From the NCBI GenBank assembly GCA_019633425.1, contig WSUB01000145.1:1-64000 (forward strand): 64,000 nt of DNA, written 5' to 3'. Shown in pieces: positions 11,030 through 23,359 of the stretch. The translations under genes and the position numbers were made by a program. Position 1 is the stretch's first letter. Each line of letters opens with the position of its first letter. Origin of the DNA: Tulasnella sp. 424 (taxonomy: Eukaryota > Basidiomycota > Agaricomycetes > Cantharellales > Tulasnellaceae). The notes beneath the pieces were generated by a model, which was not told where the DNA came from, did no database searches, and was given only the letters and a program-made list of their open reading frames with translations.

Positions 11030-11545
11030 GGGCCATCAGGAAAAAAACCCTGGCTTGATAGTGCTATGGTGCGTCCATAGCTCGCAGAGTCTCATAGTGA
11101 CGTCCCCCCTTCCGTAGTGTCCGTAGCTCATTGAGTGAAGTATGTAGGCCTTCATAGCAATGATTTTTCTCTATGGACTAGTGGATATAGGATCGTAGCG
11201 CAATGGTTCCTCAGTCGCTAGTTCCGCCTTTTCTCGCAAATCATCGTAATATTGGTCCAAATCAATCAAATTCAGTGCATTTGTATTAGCTATCACTAGT
11301 ACAACACAACTAACATAGCTAATCTGTTAAACAAAAAAATATACCCACCGCGCAGCCGAGGCCGGCTGTCCACTGCCGTATCATATTACGACACCTCCCC
11401 CACGGATTGTCCAATCCCGAAAACATATCAGCCGTTGCCCTCCTTGTGGAATACCTGAAATCCGCACACAAACTCCTTTGAAAGGGGAAAGTATGCCGGT
11501 GAGACACGTACATCGATGCGCAACATAAGACGGCAAAGATACGCG
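11030..11545. other. AT-rich stretch of unknown origin between two NADH dehydrogenase relics
   Basis: This segment is clearly richer in A and T than its surroundings, especially about 11160-11340. It has no counterpart in the equivalent interval after KT3, where module E lies instead. It separates the truncated relic to the left from a second relic that starts at about 11545 with sequence shared with 18215. I see no long ORF, no terminal inverted repeat and no target-site duplication by eye. It could be a decayed insertion element or a foreign fragment. Confidence 0.4.
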
Positions 11546-13090
11546 CGCCTCCGGAAAATTAGCGCCGCTTGGCCCCTTCATCACCTCCTGTAAACAATAT
11601 TTACGGCCCGTCTTCACGACCAAGAGCGCCAAATAATCGTCTACCAACAACCTCCTGCCCTATGTCTAACTCCGGGGCAACTGAGCCATCGAATCCCTCG
11701 TAATTAGCCTACTAACATTGCCCGCAGCACACACGAACAGCCCATACTGAACCTTCTCGATCCAGCCTTTATCGTTCTTAACGACGACGGTCTTGTCTTT
11801 GAACTCTTTGACCATGGTCTTGGTGAGGACTTCGATGCTCTGCTCCTTGGACGTCGTTTAGGTATGCTGGACCACCTCGCGGCTGAACATGGGCGAGACA
11901 TTGGGTGGAGCTTCGACGAGGGCGGTTTCCAGCTGGTCGGATTTCCGGGTACTAGGAGCGCAGGTTATTTATGATAGAGTCGCGCAAGTCGTCGGAGAAT
12001 TCGACGTCTGCAGGACCTCCGCGGAAGACAACTAAAAGGGCACGCAGTGGGTGAAATTATGCCCGCTTTCTAGGTGTGATGCTTCACTTACTCACTCATG
12101 TGCACCAGCTGATCGACTTCATCCTCGTTTTGGTTTGGGAAGCCGGATTCGACGCAGTCCATAACGCGCTCGTGGAGTTTCTCAGCGTCGAGAAGTTCCT
12201 TCGAGAAGCACGAGTGCTAGAAACAGCAGACGAGTAGAATGACGTCACGGTCAGTCTCATAACTCACTATCCCCGGACTTGGTAGCCTCACCAACGGCGG
12301 GAATGCCAAACGTCTGCGTCCCGGTGCCGACGGCGTTCACCAAGAAATGGTCATGTTGTTGACGTCTCCTTTGATATCCGACAAGTTCGCGATGGTGACT
12401 TGCTTTTTGTGAGGTTCGACTGTGAGAGCCCCGGCTTTGTAGATGGGGACTTGGTGTCGGGCGACGTAGCGGGTTGATTGCATTCGAGCAGACTTCGCGA
12501 GTTCCAACTGTGACCGAGAGAGGGAGAGGCGCAAGGAGAAAGTAATTCTGCGGGCTGACGAGGGCGTAAAAAGTGCACGCAACGGGTGCCTGATTGAGAT
12601 TTGGGCGAATTAGAGATTGAACTGAAGCGAGCAGAGATCTAGGGAGACTCACAACGTTGTAATCCTCTCTGACAATGTTCTCCACCACGCTAGTAACAGT
12701 CCACCTGCTCTCAAGAGTCACGGCAGCCTTTTGCCCCTATCTAAAGGCTTTTGCCGTGCCGGTGAGGGAGTCTGCATGGGAGCACAGTACATAACCGTTG
12801 CGGTCCGGCCGAAGACGGTGTCCGGCCTGAAGGTGGTCCACACTCTACGACATCGCAGTGGGTTTGGGACAAATTTTTGAGTCTCGATGGTGCGCGAGCG
12901 GTCGGGGGATGTGGTGAGCTAGGAGGGTGCGGATGGCCCAGCTTGCAGGGCTAAGGCCGGCTCCTCGCAAGCGACGGCATTGGGAACCCTCCTTGCGACT
13001 GTCGGATATATCAACCGCATTAGAGAGCGATGGACGCCGTGCTCAGCGCTCGACGTACCTAGCATTGCGCGTAGGGGAAGGGGTGGACGA
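11545..13090 (-). pseudogene. Second type of NADH dehydrogenase relic (module N')
   Basis: This differs from module N and carries more of the protein. From right to left there is a 5' part (about 12990-12760), 'VVENI.REDYNVVS' near 12690-12650, 'NYFLLAPLPLSVTVGT' near 12560-12510, 'DIKGDVNNMT' near 12375-12345 and 'GTGTQTFGIPAVGEA' near 12330-12285. After these come the second half with 'ALVEAPPNVSPMFSREVVQ' near 11920-11870, 'LTKTMVKEFKDKTVVVK' near 11830-11780 and 'LLVDDYLALLGVK'-like sequence near 11650-11610. These match, in order, the FAD-binding and C-terminal parts of fungal NDE enzymes. Frames are broken, so it is not a working gene. Confidence 0.75.
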
Positions 13091-13601
13091 GAATGGAATC
13101 TGTTGACGGCGATTGTTTACCTTGTCACAAAATGTCCGGGAACCGTCAGCTTGCTGATCATGATTCCCTACGAACACCCGTCTACCCGATATGAGTACCC
13201 CCACACCACTTCTATCATGCACATGTTTTAAAGGAGACGTGCAGGTGGGCAGCCCTCGGGCGGAGCGGGTTTAGAGATTCCTGAGGCTCCTTAGGGCGAC
13301 TCGACGAACACTGGCAGGAACTATAAACACATACAGAGAGAGCAGTCTGCGAATGTTAAAGCATCCCACCGACCTTTCATGTCGAGGAAATTGCCTCATG
13401 GCTTTTAACTTGGTGTGGTCGCGCACTGAATCTTGTGGCGCGTGACCGTGCACTGCATGCCTGTGCATGATTCACCGGCCGCCACCCAGTTCCCCGTGAA
13501 CCCCCCAGCAGCAAATTCTCCCCTCTTTCCAACTCATTACAAAGAATATCCAATAACGGCAGCTCTTATCGATACCCAGCATTTTCTACGCGAAACATCC
13601 T
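13090..13601 (+). promoter_or_regulatory. Upstream region of KT3 (module G and leader)
   Basis: Positions about 13090-13270 are shared with about 19770-19930, upstream of KT4 (module G), with near-identical stretches such as the one around 13180-13240. The conserved short frame of module F is absent here, which distinguishes KT3. A CT-rich tract at about 13500-13550 and a motif 'GAAACATCCTATGC' spanning the start codon are kept. Confidence 0.4.
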
Positions 13602-16281
13602 ATGCTAAGAGACGACAATCACGATGCCGGGCCTTCCGCGTTGCCTAGGTCACCGCCCGATTCGGACCACGATACCTCCTCCAGTGCATTCCCGCCCAGC
13701 GCTAAGCTGGTACGTCCTTCCCGAGCCTCAAGGGCAATTTCAATGGCTCCCTGAAACTACTTTGCTTCATAGAGGGATAAACTTAACAAGCTTGCGAATC
13801 GACGACTGGATCTCTCCTCTATCGAATTTTTGAACGGCGCTCCTGAGTTCCATGGAGGATTTGCAACAGTTTCACCAGCCCTTTTGGTCTTTCCTTCCAG
13901 TGGTCAAGATAGAGCGGACCAATCCAATCCGACCACAAAGGACGGTCTCAACTCACCTCGTCCTGCTGGAGAAGCCTCTCGGCAGGGGAAGGTCGGTGCT
14001 CCTCTGCCTTCCTGGCCATTGTCAGTGACGATGAGCAGCTCATTAATTAAACCTTACAGGATGTAGCAGTGAAGAAAATGCACGTGCCAGATGGCCCAGC
14101 GCGGATATTAGGGGTAAGAGGACTCCGACCAATCACGGAGTGGTTTCAGCGCTGAGGTCTTTCGGTTCAGTTGGCCCTCAGGGAAGCCGAATTCCTGGTT
14201 GGACTTTCTCACAAAAACATCATTGAACTCGAAGGGTTCGTCGAGGACTTGTCCAAGAATGTAGTATGGTTGGTGTTTCCCTGGGCGGAGAACGGAAACT
14301 TGAAGAACTTTATCGCGTCGGCAGAATGGGAGATCCCCGAACGAATCTCGCTGGTACGATCTAACTACTTTTCTTCCACCTACCCCTGACACTCTGCATT
14401 CCAGATTTTCGACGTGGCGGTAGGGGTCGAATACCTCCATAGCCGACAGCCCCCGATACGCCATGGCGACCTCAAATCCGTGCGTTCTGAGAGCATCATA
14501 TTGAACCACTGGCAAACATCGCTCTGACTTTGCAGATAAACATATTGGTCAACTCCGAGTACCGCGCGGTAATTACCGACTTTGGATCCGCTCGCCGTCA
14601 AACAACCGAGGATCAAGACGAGGAGATAAGTCATGCTGAAAGCAAACCGCAACAAGCCCTGTCGCTCGAACCAGCGCTCTGCGGTGCGACCAATACCATG
14701 ACCTTAACGCTGAAGGGAGATCATTTCACTCTTCGTTGGGCTGCTCCGGAGCTGTTGCACAAAAGGAAAGCCACCCTTGCGACCGATATCTGGGCATTGG
14801 GATGTATAGTGTACGAGGTAAATGTCAGGTCCTAACTAATGATCAAAGTCCGGTCTTAAAAATAATTCTTGGAATAGGTGATGACCAACACGATTCCGTT
14901 TCAAGACGTCGAGGTGGATAACGTCGTTGTAATACGGGTCATTACGGGAAATCTCCCTTCCATCACGAACGACGCTCGCATGGCATTGATTAAATCACTG
15001 TGTTCCCTCTCACTTCTGTGTTGGAGTGAGGACCCCCAGAAGCGACCGACTGCTGAGGATTGTCGAAAGGCAATCAATTGGATGGTGAGCAATGGTGATT
15101 TCGGGTCAACTACGTGCAATTGACCAAGTTTAATATAGCCTATGATTGAGCCAGACCCAATACGGACTGCGGATGCGGCAGCCTCTCGGGCACGCTCTCC
15201 AGCGCTTCTGATGCAACTGGGCAAAATGTACCGGCGGCAGTGTGACTACATGAACGCGTCGGACTTCTTCACCAAGGCTCTAGAGGGCTTCAGAGCAGCC
15301 GGCAACAGCAACGGATCGGCAGCGGCGCTGACGCAGCTAGCGGATGTGCATCGGTTTCGAGACGAGAACAAGGAGGCCGTCACATTCTACTCCGAGGCCC
15401 TTCAGATCTGCACCGACACCGACAACAGGCAAGGGAGAGCCTCGACTCTTTGGGGTCTCGCTGAGGTGCATCGAGTTCGAAAAGAGTACAGCCAGGCCAT
15501 GTCATTCTACACTGAGGCCCTCCAAATCTTCACCGACACTGGCAACGAGCAAGGGAGAGCCTCCGCTCTTTTTGGTTTCGCTGAGGTGCATCGGCTTCAA
15601 ACCAACTACATGCAAGCCGCGACATTCTACACCGAGGCCCTCCAAATTTTCAGCGACATCGGTGACAGACAAATGACAGCCTACGCTCTTTCGGGTCTCG
15701 CTGACGTGCATCGGCTTCGAGCCGAGTACAGCCAGGCCATGAAATGTTACACCGAGGCCCTCCAAATCCGCACCGACATCGGCGACAGGCAAGGGAGAGC
15801 CAGCACTCTTGGGAGTCTCGCTGAAATGCATCGGCGTCGAAAGGAGTACAGCCAGGCCCTGACATTCTACTCCGAGTCTCTCCAAATCTGGACCGAAATC
15901 GGCGATGAGCTAGGGAGAGCCGAGACTCTTTGCGATCTCGGTGAGGTGAATCGGCTTCAAGAACAGTACAGCCAGGCCACTCAGCTTTTCTCTGAAGCTC
16001 TGAAAATTCAAAACGATGTTGGTAATAGAAACGGAGGAGCATGGACTCTGATGTCCCTTGCCCATGTCCATCGCGACCAAGACCAGTACGAAGACGCAAC
16101 ACGCCTTTACGAACAGGCTGCCGGAATTTTTGGAGAAATCGGAAATACCCAGGACGCAGAGAAGGCATTATACCGCGCCGCTAAGGCTCGGCAACAACTC
16201 GAACCAACAGCGACTGAACAATCATATTTCGGCGAGACATCCGAGGTCGACCGAGATTCATTTCTTAAAACCCGACTGTAG
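13602..16281 (+). CDS. KT3: kinase-TPR protein with 8 TPRs and a stop-loss tail
   Basis: Exons: 13602-13709, 13773-13991, 14060-14113, 14171-14353, 14405-14479, 14536-14817, 14878-15084, 15139-16281. They encode 756 residues. All catalytic motifs are present. Exon 3 is four codons shorter than in KT2 because one 'GPAD' unit is missing. Eight TPRs follow and are more divergent than in KT4 or KT5, with 'TDTDN' and 'TDTGN' linkers. The usual terminal codon after '..EPTATE' is CAA instead of TAA. The frame therefore runs on through what is 3' UTR in the other copies and adds 21 residues, ending in 'SFLKTRL'. Otherwise the gene looks intact. Confidence 0.88.
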
Positions 16282-16359
16282 TTCCTGTAACGCGCGTTGC
16301 TGTACAAAATCGTAATCTATGAAAGGTGTTCTCTAACATGATAGAACTCCGCACGCCTT

Positions 16360-17560
16360 GGTTGCGTCTGGTTCCCGTTATGCATTCGATTCGAATAGTT
16401 CGGGGTACCACGAGCGCAAGTCGTCTTTGAAAAAGTCGTGTAGCTCGCCAGGGAATTCGAAGCCCTTGAGCCCTCCGCCGACAACGACTATAGGAAATGG
16501 AGTGGATGAGATTTGTGCCCACCTGCGGGGTGTGATGCTTAACTTCCTCAAGTGCATTAAACGATCGACTTCCTCTTCGCTTTGATCTCGGAACGCTGTG
16601 GACTTGGTGCAGTCCATGACGCGCTCTCAAAGTTTCTCCGCGTCGGGAAGTTGCGGTAAGAAGCATGAGTGCTAGACAGAAAACGGGTCACAGACAAAAG
16701 ACTGACGAGATGATCAGTCACCGTAACTCACAAAGCTTGAAATGAAATCGCTGCCCTCACCTCTTTGACGCCAGGAATACCAAACGTCTGCGTCTCGGCA
16801 CCGATAGCGTAGGGTAAGACGTCTTACAGAATGGTTGACGTCTCCCTTTGTATTCGACAAGTCGGCGATGGTTACTTGCTTGTTCTGAGGGTCGACTTCG
16901 AGAGCATTAGCCTCGAAAATTGAGACTCAGAGTGCTTTGTGTCGGGAGACACAGCGGGTGGACGGGATTCGAAAGTTCCGACCGCGGGTGGGCTGTGCCG
17001 ACGAAGTAGTCTCGTGGGCTGACGAGGGCCGAAGGTGCGCGCGACTTGTTCTGGATTGTGATTCAAGGCGAATATGACATTGAACTGAAGTGAATGAAGA
17101 TTGGGGGAGCACTCACGACGTGATAATCTTCGTCGTCCATTTCTTCAACGTGTTGCTCGTAGCAACCTACCCACTCCCAAGGATCACGCCGACATTCCTT
17201 GTCATTATCAAACGGCTTCGAGCATGCCACAGTCAGCGAAAAAATACCTGAAAGTGGCAGTCGTGGCAAGGATAGCGAGCAAGGTGATCTGCCCGAAGGT
17301 AGCCAACATTCTGTGCCATCGCGCCAGTTTTGGGATCGCATATCGAGTCTCCATAGTGTACTAGTGGTCGGGCATGTCGTGAATGGCGCTGAGGAGGAGG
17401 TGGACGCTCCAGCTAGCAAAGCTTAGGCGAACGACCTGGGACTCCCAAGCTAGGAGCGACGGTATTGGAGTCCACCTTGTACCTCTGAAAATTTCGATCA
17501 TGTCAGCAAGCACTGGATGTCATGCTCAGCACCCGAGGTACCTAGCATTGCGTGGTGGGG
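16360..17560 (-). pseudogene. Relic of type II NADH dehydrogenase (module N, longest form)
   Basis: The minus strand at 16617-16378 keeps a frame with 'DQSEEEVDRLMHL' and, after a short intron-like piece, 'IVVVGGGLKGFEFPGELHD' plus 'FFKDDLRSWYPELFESNA'. This is very close to the NADH-binding region of NDE enzymes. Upstream parts include 'SNTKGDVNHSVRRLTL' (about 16860-16810), 'KALEVDPQNK'-like sequence (about 16900) and a 5' part with 'EMDDEDYHVVS' (about 17140). Position 16385 onward ends in the same 'ELFESNA' as the other relics, where a normal enzyme would continue. It is therefore truncated as well as frameshifted. Confidence 0.78.
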
Positions 17561-18215
17561 AACAGAGAGGGATTGGGGGTCCCTGATCTTGACCGCAATG
17601 GTCAAAAATTGGGGAGACACATTAGAGTCACCTGAGGATTACGTCTTCACGCTGAAGACGTGTGGAGCTGCTTGAGCCACGGACAAGACTTGGCTATTGG
17701 CGGTTGCTTGGACTGTGCGGTGTGATTGCGGACGGCTGAGGGATGCACGTGGACAATCGCCTTCCTCTTTTGGACAGACCCCAAACGAGAGGTCACCCTC
17801 GCCAAAACGTCAGAACGTACCACATTTGCCGCATCTACGACCACAAATTAAGTACAATATATCGTATATGCTCGTTGCTGTATATCGTATGCAATGTGAG
17901 ACTGTATTTCCGTTGGATTGCACAATTTGGATGATCTGTCAAGCGGAGTTCCGAGATGGAGGCCCCAACGGTCAGGGGAAATGCTTGACCTCTGTTGGAA
18001 ATCCCCATACCGACTGATATGGTGGAGTGACATCCACACCAGAACGTCTCTTGATTGGATGATTCCATCCGCACTCCGCAGTGTTCCAGAGCAAGTGGAA
18101 CCGTCCTTCGCGCGTAATTTAGGCACTTCACGTGCACACCCTTTACTCATTTTTAGACGTTCTCCTATATACTATCGATCGGTCTTTGGGTGGATACAAC
18201 CAATCTTCTGAGCGC
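17560..18215. repeat. Module E (repeated non-coding segment)
   Basis: About 17700-18110 recurs at about 36900-37680, 42240-42980 and 46670-46960. Shared landmarks are a stretch giving a predicted 'VVDAANVVRS' on the minus strand (about 17840) and a block around 17920-18000 with an 'AATGATCTGTCAAGCGGAGT'-like core. The frames are not conserved between copies, so I do not call a gene. Confidence 0.5.
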
Positions 18216-19750
18216 GCCTCCGGCAAAGTGGCGCGGCTTGGCCCCTTCATCACCTCCTGGAAACAACATTTACGGCCCATCTTCACGCCCAAGAGCGTCA
18301 AATAACCATCTACCAAACAGCCTCCTCCCCTTTGTCTAATTCAGGGACGACTGCGCCATCGGGGCCTCCGTAATTGGTCTACTAACATTGCCCGAAACCC
18401 ATACGGAGCCTCCTCGATCTAGTCTTTATCGTCCTTAACGACGAAGGTCTTCGTGAGGGCTTCAATGCTCTGCTGATTGGACGTCGTTTGGGTATACTGG
18501 ACCAATTCGCGGCTGAACAAGGGTAAGAGGTTGGGTGGAGCTTCGACGAGGGCGATTTTCAGCTTGTCGGAGTTCCGGGTACTCGGAATGCAGGTTGTTT
18601 TTGATAGAGTCGCGCAGGTCGTCGGAGAATTCGACCTCTGTGAGACCTCCGTGGAAGACAACTAAAGGAGCACACAGTTGATGAGATTATGCCCGATTTC
18701 TAGGTGTGGTGTTTCACTTGCTTATGTGCGTCAGCCGATCGACTTCAGCCTCGATTTGGTTTGGGAAGGCGGGATTCGAAGCAGTCCATAACGCGCCCGT
18801 GGAGTTTCTCGGCGTCGGGAAGTTCCTTCGAGAAGCACGAGTGCTAGGAACAACATACGAGCAGAATGACGTTACGGTCAGTCTCATAGCTCACACGCGG
18901 TTAAAGCCTGATCCCCGAACTCGGTGGCCTCACCTGACAGCGGGAATGCCAAACGTCTGCGTCGCGGCGTTCACCAAGGAAGGTCATGTTATTGGCGTTT
19001 CCTTTGATATCTCACAAGTTCGCGATAGTGACTTTCTTTTTGTGAGGTTCGACTGTGAGAGCTTCGGCTTCATAGACGGATACTCGGTGTGCTTTTGTGT
19101 CGGGCGATGATGTAGCGGGTGGATTGCATGATCGAGCCGACTTCGAGAATTCCAACTGCGACTGAGGGAGAGAAGAGGCGTAAAGAGAAATTAGGTCCGC
19201 GGGCTGACGAGGGCGTAAAGCTAACGCAACGGGTACCGGATTGAGATTTGGGCAAACTAGAGATTGAACTGAAGCGAGTAAAGTCCGGGGGAGACTCACG
19301 ACATTGTAATCATCTCTGGCCATGTTCTCCACCATGCTAGTGACAGCCCATTCGCTCTCAAGAGTCACGGTAGCCTTTTAGCCCTATCCGGGGCTTTTGC
19401 GGTGCCGGTGAGGGGAGTCTCCTTGGTAATAAACGTTGCGGCCGACGATGGTGACCCGTCCGAAGCCGGTCAACGCTCTGTGACATCGCAGTGGTTTTAG
19501 GACGAGTTCTTGAGTCTTGATGGTACGCGAGTGGTTAGGGAATGTGGTGAATAGCCTTGAGGAGGGTGCGGATGGTCCAACTCGCAGGTCTCAAGCCAGC
19601 GGCCCGGAAGCGACGGCATTGGGAGTCCTCCGTGCGACTGTCAAGTATATCAATCGCGGTACAGAGCAATGAGCGTCGTGCTCAGTGTTCGACGTATCTA
19701 GCATTGCGCTTAGGGGCAGGGGTGGGGGAGAGGGACGAGGAGAGAGGCTG
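18215..19750 (-). pseudogene. Second copy of the N' NADH dehydrogenase relic
   Basis: This parallels the relic at 11545-13090 almost end to end. The N-terminal part 'MVENMARDDYNVVSLPR' lies near 19340-19290, 'FSLRLFSPSVAVGILEV' near 19200-19150, and 'PHKKKVTIANL' near 19050-19015. The second half has 'KIALVEAPPNLLPLFSREL' near 18565-18510 and 'SIEALTKTFVVKDDKD' near 18470-18420. The 3' end at about 18215-18320 matches 11545-11640. Stops and frameshifts make it non-functional. Confidence 0.75.
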
Positions 19751-20443
19751 TCAGGCAGGCGAGAAGGGAACCTGTTCACGGCGACTGTTTACCTTGTCAC
19801 AAAATGTCCGTCAGGTTGCCTAATTTCCTACGAACGCCCATCTACCCGATACGAGTACCCTCTCGGTACTTCTTCCATGCACATGTTGAAGGATACGTGC
19901 AGGTGGGTCACCCCTCGAGGGGAGGTTTAGAGATTACTGACGCGGGTTGGGACGACTCGACGAGCAGGAATCATAAACTGATGGGTATACCATAATACAG
20001 AGAAAGCAGTACTTTTGCGAACGTTAAAGCATCTTATTGACATTTCATGTCGGCGCCCTCTGTACTCTATGCCGTATATTTGATTTCGGCAAATTTCGTT
20101 GCCAGTCTTGTCTGTGGTTGGGCACTGCAACTTCCCTTGTTGAGACAACATTCGCGACATCACTTCAACTTCATCGCGCGGACTTGCAAAGAAGAAGCTA
20201 AACACGCCCAGCTGCAGCACCAGTTCGACGTGCCCAATATTATTAGCCGGGGGAAGAAGGGCGGGTTGAGTCCAAGCTGTCCGGATCCGAGAGGACTCCT
20301 CCGTCCTTTTCTCCGTATCCGCGCACGATCCACTTCCCCGGAGACAGCCCATCAGCTGCCCTATCCCTTCAGCCCTCTACGAAGCGTGTCCGAGAACGGC
20401 GACTGCTATCGTCACTTAGCATCTTCTCGCTTAAATATCCTAT
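19750..20443 (+). promoter_or_regulatory. Upstream region of KT4 (modules G and F, leader)
   Basis: Module G (about 19770-19930) is shared with KT3. Module F (about 20090-20260) keeps a longer open stretch than elsewhere, starting near 20047 and running through 'RHHFNFIARTCKEEAKHAQ' towards 'IISRGKKGG'. Here the frame lacks the stop that ends it in KT1, KT2 and KT5. A CT-rich tract and 'TTAAATATCCTATATGCAAA' lead into the start codon at 20444. The latter motif is shared with KT7, KT8, KT9 and, with small changes, KT10. Confidence 0.42.
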
Positions 20444-23076
20444 ATGCAAAAAGACGACAATCACGATGCCGGGCCTTCCGCGTTGCGTGACTCGCCGTCA
20501 GATTCAGATCACGATACTTCCCCCGGTGCATTCCCGCCGAGCGCTAAGCTGGTACGTCCTTCCCGAGCCTCAAGTACAACTTCAATGACTCACCAAACTA
20601 CTTTTCTTCATAGAGGGATAAGCTCAACAAGCTTGCAAATTGGCGAATTGATCTCTCCTCTATCGAATTCGTCAAGGACGCCCCCGAGTCGCATGGAGGT
20701 TTTGCAACGGTTTCACGAGCCCTTTTGGCCTCTCCCTCCAGTTTTCAACACAGAACGAGCCAATCCGATCCGGTCCAAAAAGACAGTCTCGACTCACCTG
20801 GTCCTGCTGGAGAAGCGTTTCCGCAGCGGAGGGTCCGTGCAACTCTGCATTTCGTGCCATTGACAATGACGATGGGCGGCTCATCAATTCAACCTTACAG
20901 GATGTAGCAGTGAAGAAAATGCACGTGCCAGATGGCCCAGCAGATGGCCCAGCGCGGATATTAGGGGTAGGAGGACTCCGACCAATCAAGTGACTTCAGC
21001 GCTAAGGTCTTTCGCTTCAGTTGGCACTCAGGGAAGCCGAATTCTTAGTCGGTCTTTCTCACAAAAACATCATTAAGCTCGAAGGATTCGTCGAGGACTT
21101 GTCCAACGGCCAGGATGTAGTCTGGCTGGTCTTTCCCTGGGCGGCGAACGGAAACCTGAAGAACTTTATCGCGTCAGCAGAATGGGAGATCCCCGAACGA
21201 ATCTACCTGGTAAGATCGAAATACTTCCCTTCGATCCTATCCCTGACACTCTGTATTCCAGATTAGCGACGTGGCTGAGGGAGTTGAATACCTCCATAGC
21301 CGACAACCCCCAATCCGTCACGGTGACCTCAAATCCGTACGTTCTGAGAGCATCATATTGAACCACTGGCAAACATGGCTCCGACTTTGCAGATAAATAT
21401 ACTGGTCACCTCCGAGTACCGCGCGGCAATTACCGACTTTGGATCCGCTCGCCGTCAAGCAGCCGAGGATCCAGACGAGGAAACAAGCCATGCTGAAACT
21501 AAACCACCCCCAGCCCTGTCGCTTGAACCAGCGTTCTGCGGTACGACAAATACCATGACCTTAACTCTGAAAGGGGATCATTTCACTCTTCGATGGGCTG
21601 CTCCAGAGCTATTGCACAGGAGGAAAGCCACCCTCGCGAGCGATATCTGGGCATTGGGATGTGTAGTGTACGAGGTAAATCCCAGGTCCTAACTAATGAT
21701 CATAGTCGGGTCTCAAAAATGATTCTCGGAATAGGTGATGACCAACACGATTCCGTTTCAAGACGTCGAGGTGGACAACGCGGTCATAATACGGGTCATT
21801 ACGGGAAATCTCCCGTCCATTACAGACGACGCTCGCATGGCATTGATTAGAGCACTGTGCTCTCTCGCAGTTGCGTGCTGGAGCGAGGACCCACGGAAAC
21901 GGCCGACTGCTGAGGATTGCCAAAAGTCAATCAGGTGGATGGTGAGTTATGCTCGTGGGTCAATGAAATGCAATTGACCAAAGTTCGATATAGCCTATGA
22001 TTAGGCCAAACCCGATAAGGACCGCGGATGCAGCGGCTTCTAGAGCTCGCTCTCCGGAGCTTCTGATAAAACTGGGGGATATGTACCGACGGCTGGGTGA
22101 CTACGACAACGCATCAGATTTCTTCACCAAAGCTCTAGGCAGCTACGAAGAAATCGGCGACAGCAAGGGGAAGGCGACAGCGCTTGTGGAGCTGGCGCAG
22201 GTGCATCGGTTACGAGGCGAGAACATCCTGGCCGTCACATTGTACTCCGAGGCCCTCCAAATCCGCACCAACAGCGGCGACAGGCAAGGGAGAGCCGAAG
22301 CTCTTTGGGGTCTCGCTGAGGTGCATCGTCTTCGAGACGAGCACACCGAGGCCCTGGCATTCTACACCGAGGCCCTCCAAATCCGCACTGACCTCGGCGA
22401 CAAGCACGGGAGAGCCGAGGTTCTTTGGGGTCTCGCTGAGGTCCATCGGCTTCGCGACGAGTATAGCCAGGCCGTAACATTCTACACCGAGGCACTCCAC
22501 ATACGCACCGACATCGGCTACAGGCAGGGGAGAGCCGACGCTCTTTGGGGTCTCGCTGAGGTGCATCGCCTTCGAGACGAGTACAGCCAGGCCGTAACAT
22601 TCTACACCGAGGACCTCCAAATCCGCACTGACCTCGGCGACAAGCACGGGAGAGCCGACGCTCTTTGGGGTCTCGCTGAGGTGCATCGGCTTCAAAAGGA
22701 GTACAGTCAGGCCATCGCGTTTTACTCGGAGGACCTCCAAATCCGCACCGACCTCGGCGACAGGCAAGGGAGAGCTGACTCTCTTTGGGGGCTCGCTCAG
22801 GTGCATCGGCTCCAAAAGGAGTACAGCCTGGCCATTCAGCTTTTCTCCGAAGCTCTGCAAATTCAAATCGATACTGGCGATAGAGATGGAAGAGCCTGGA
22901 CTCTGATGTGCCTTGCCGACGTCTATCGCGACCAGGACAAGCACGAAGACGCAACACGCCTTTATGAACAGGCTGCCGGAATCTTTGGAGAAATCGGAAA
23001 TACTCAGAGTGTAGAGGAGGCATTATCCCGCGTTGCTGAGGTTCGTCAACAACTCGAACCAACACAGAGCGAATAA
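20444..23076 (+). CDS. KT4: intact kinase-TPR protein, 8 TPRs
   Basis: Exons: 20444-20551, 20614-20832, 20901-20966, 21021-21209, 21262-21336, 21393-21674, 21735-21941, 21994-23076. They encode 742 residues. Exon 4 is two codons longer than usual ('SNGQDVVWLV'), a feature shared only with KT9. The glycine loop is preceded by 'ESHGGFATV', which groups it with KT9 and KT10. The second intron starts GTCCGT rather than GTCGGT. The eight TPRs are very alike, with repeated 'ALWGLAEVHRL' blocks. The downstream 3' region matches the other copies, but no NADH dehydrogenase relic follows. Confidence 0.9.
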
Positions 23077-23359
23077 TGATGTTTCGGCGAGAGATTCCCT
23101 GGTCGACCGAGATTCGTTTCTTGAAACCCGATTGTACTTCATGTAACGCGTGTTGCTGTACAAAATCGTAATCTATGTACGGTGCTCTCTAAGATATATA
23201 GTGTGACCTCTCAACTGCTTGGACTTTTCAAATACAGTCACGTCATCGGACACGGTCGTTGAGGAACATTCGATTAAGCTTCCTGATATACTGTCTCATT
23301 AGAGCTGTACATGCATGTGACTTATTCATTCCACTGTCGGTGAAGCGAGACTAGATCTA

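Noticed and set aside
11030..11545. Transposable element
   Set aside because: No transposase, terminal inverted repeats or target-site duplication could be seen by eye, so it is reported only as an unexplained AT-rich block.
16360..17560. Functional NADH dehydrogenase gene
   Set aside because: The motifs are clear but lie in different frames, the enzyme is cut off after 'PELFESNA', and the FAD-binding turn is lost in several copies.
22210..23065. Long antisense open frames across the TPR exons (also at 9175-10062, 27711-28727, 39627-40349, 51257-52042)
   Set aside because: They are shadows of the 120-base TPR repeat, which lacks stops on both strands because of its codon use. Their repetitive predicted peptides lack a start, introns or known domains.
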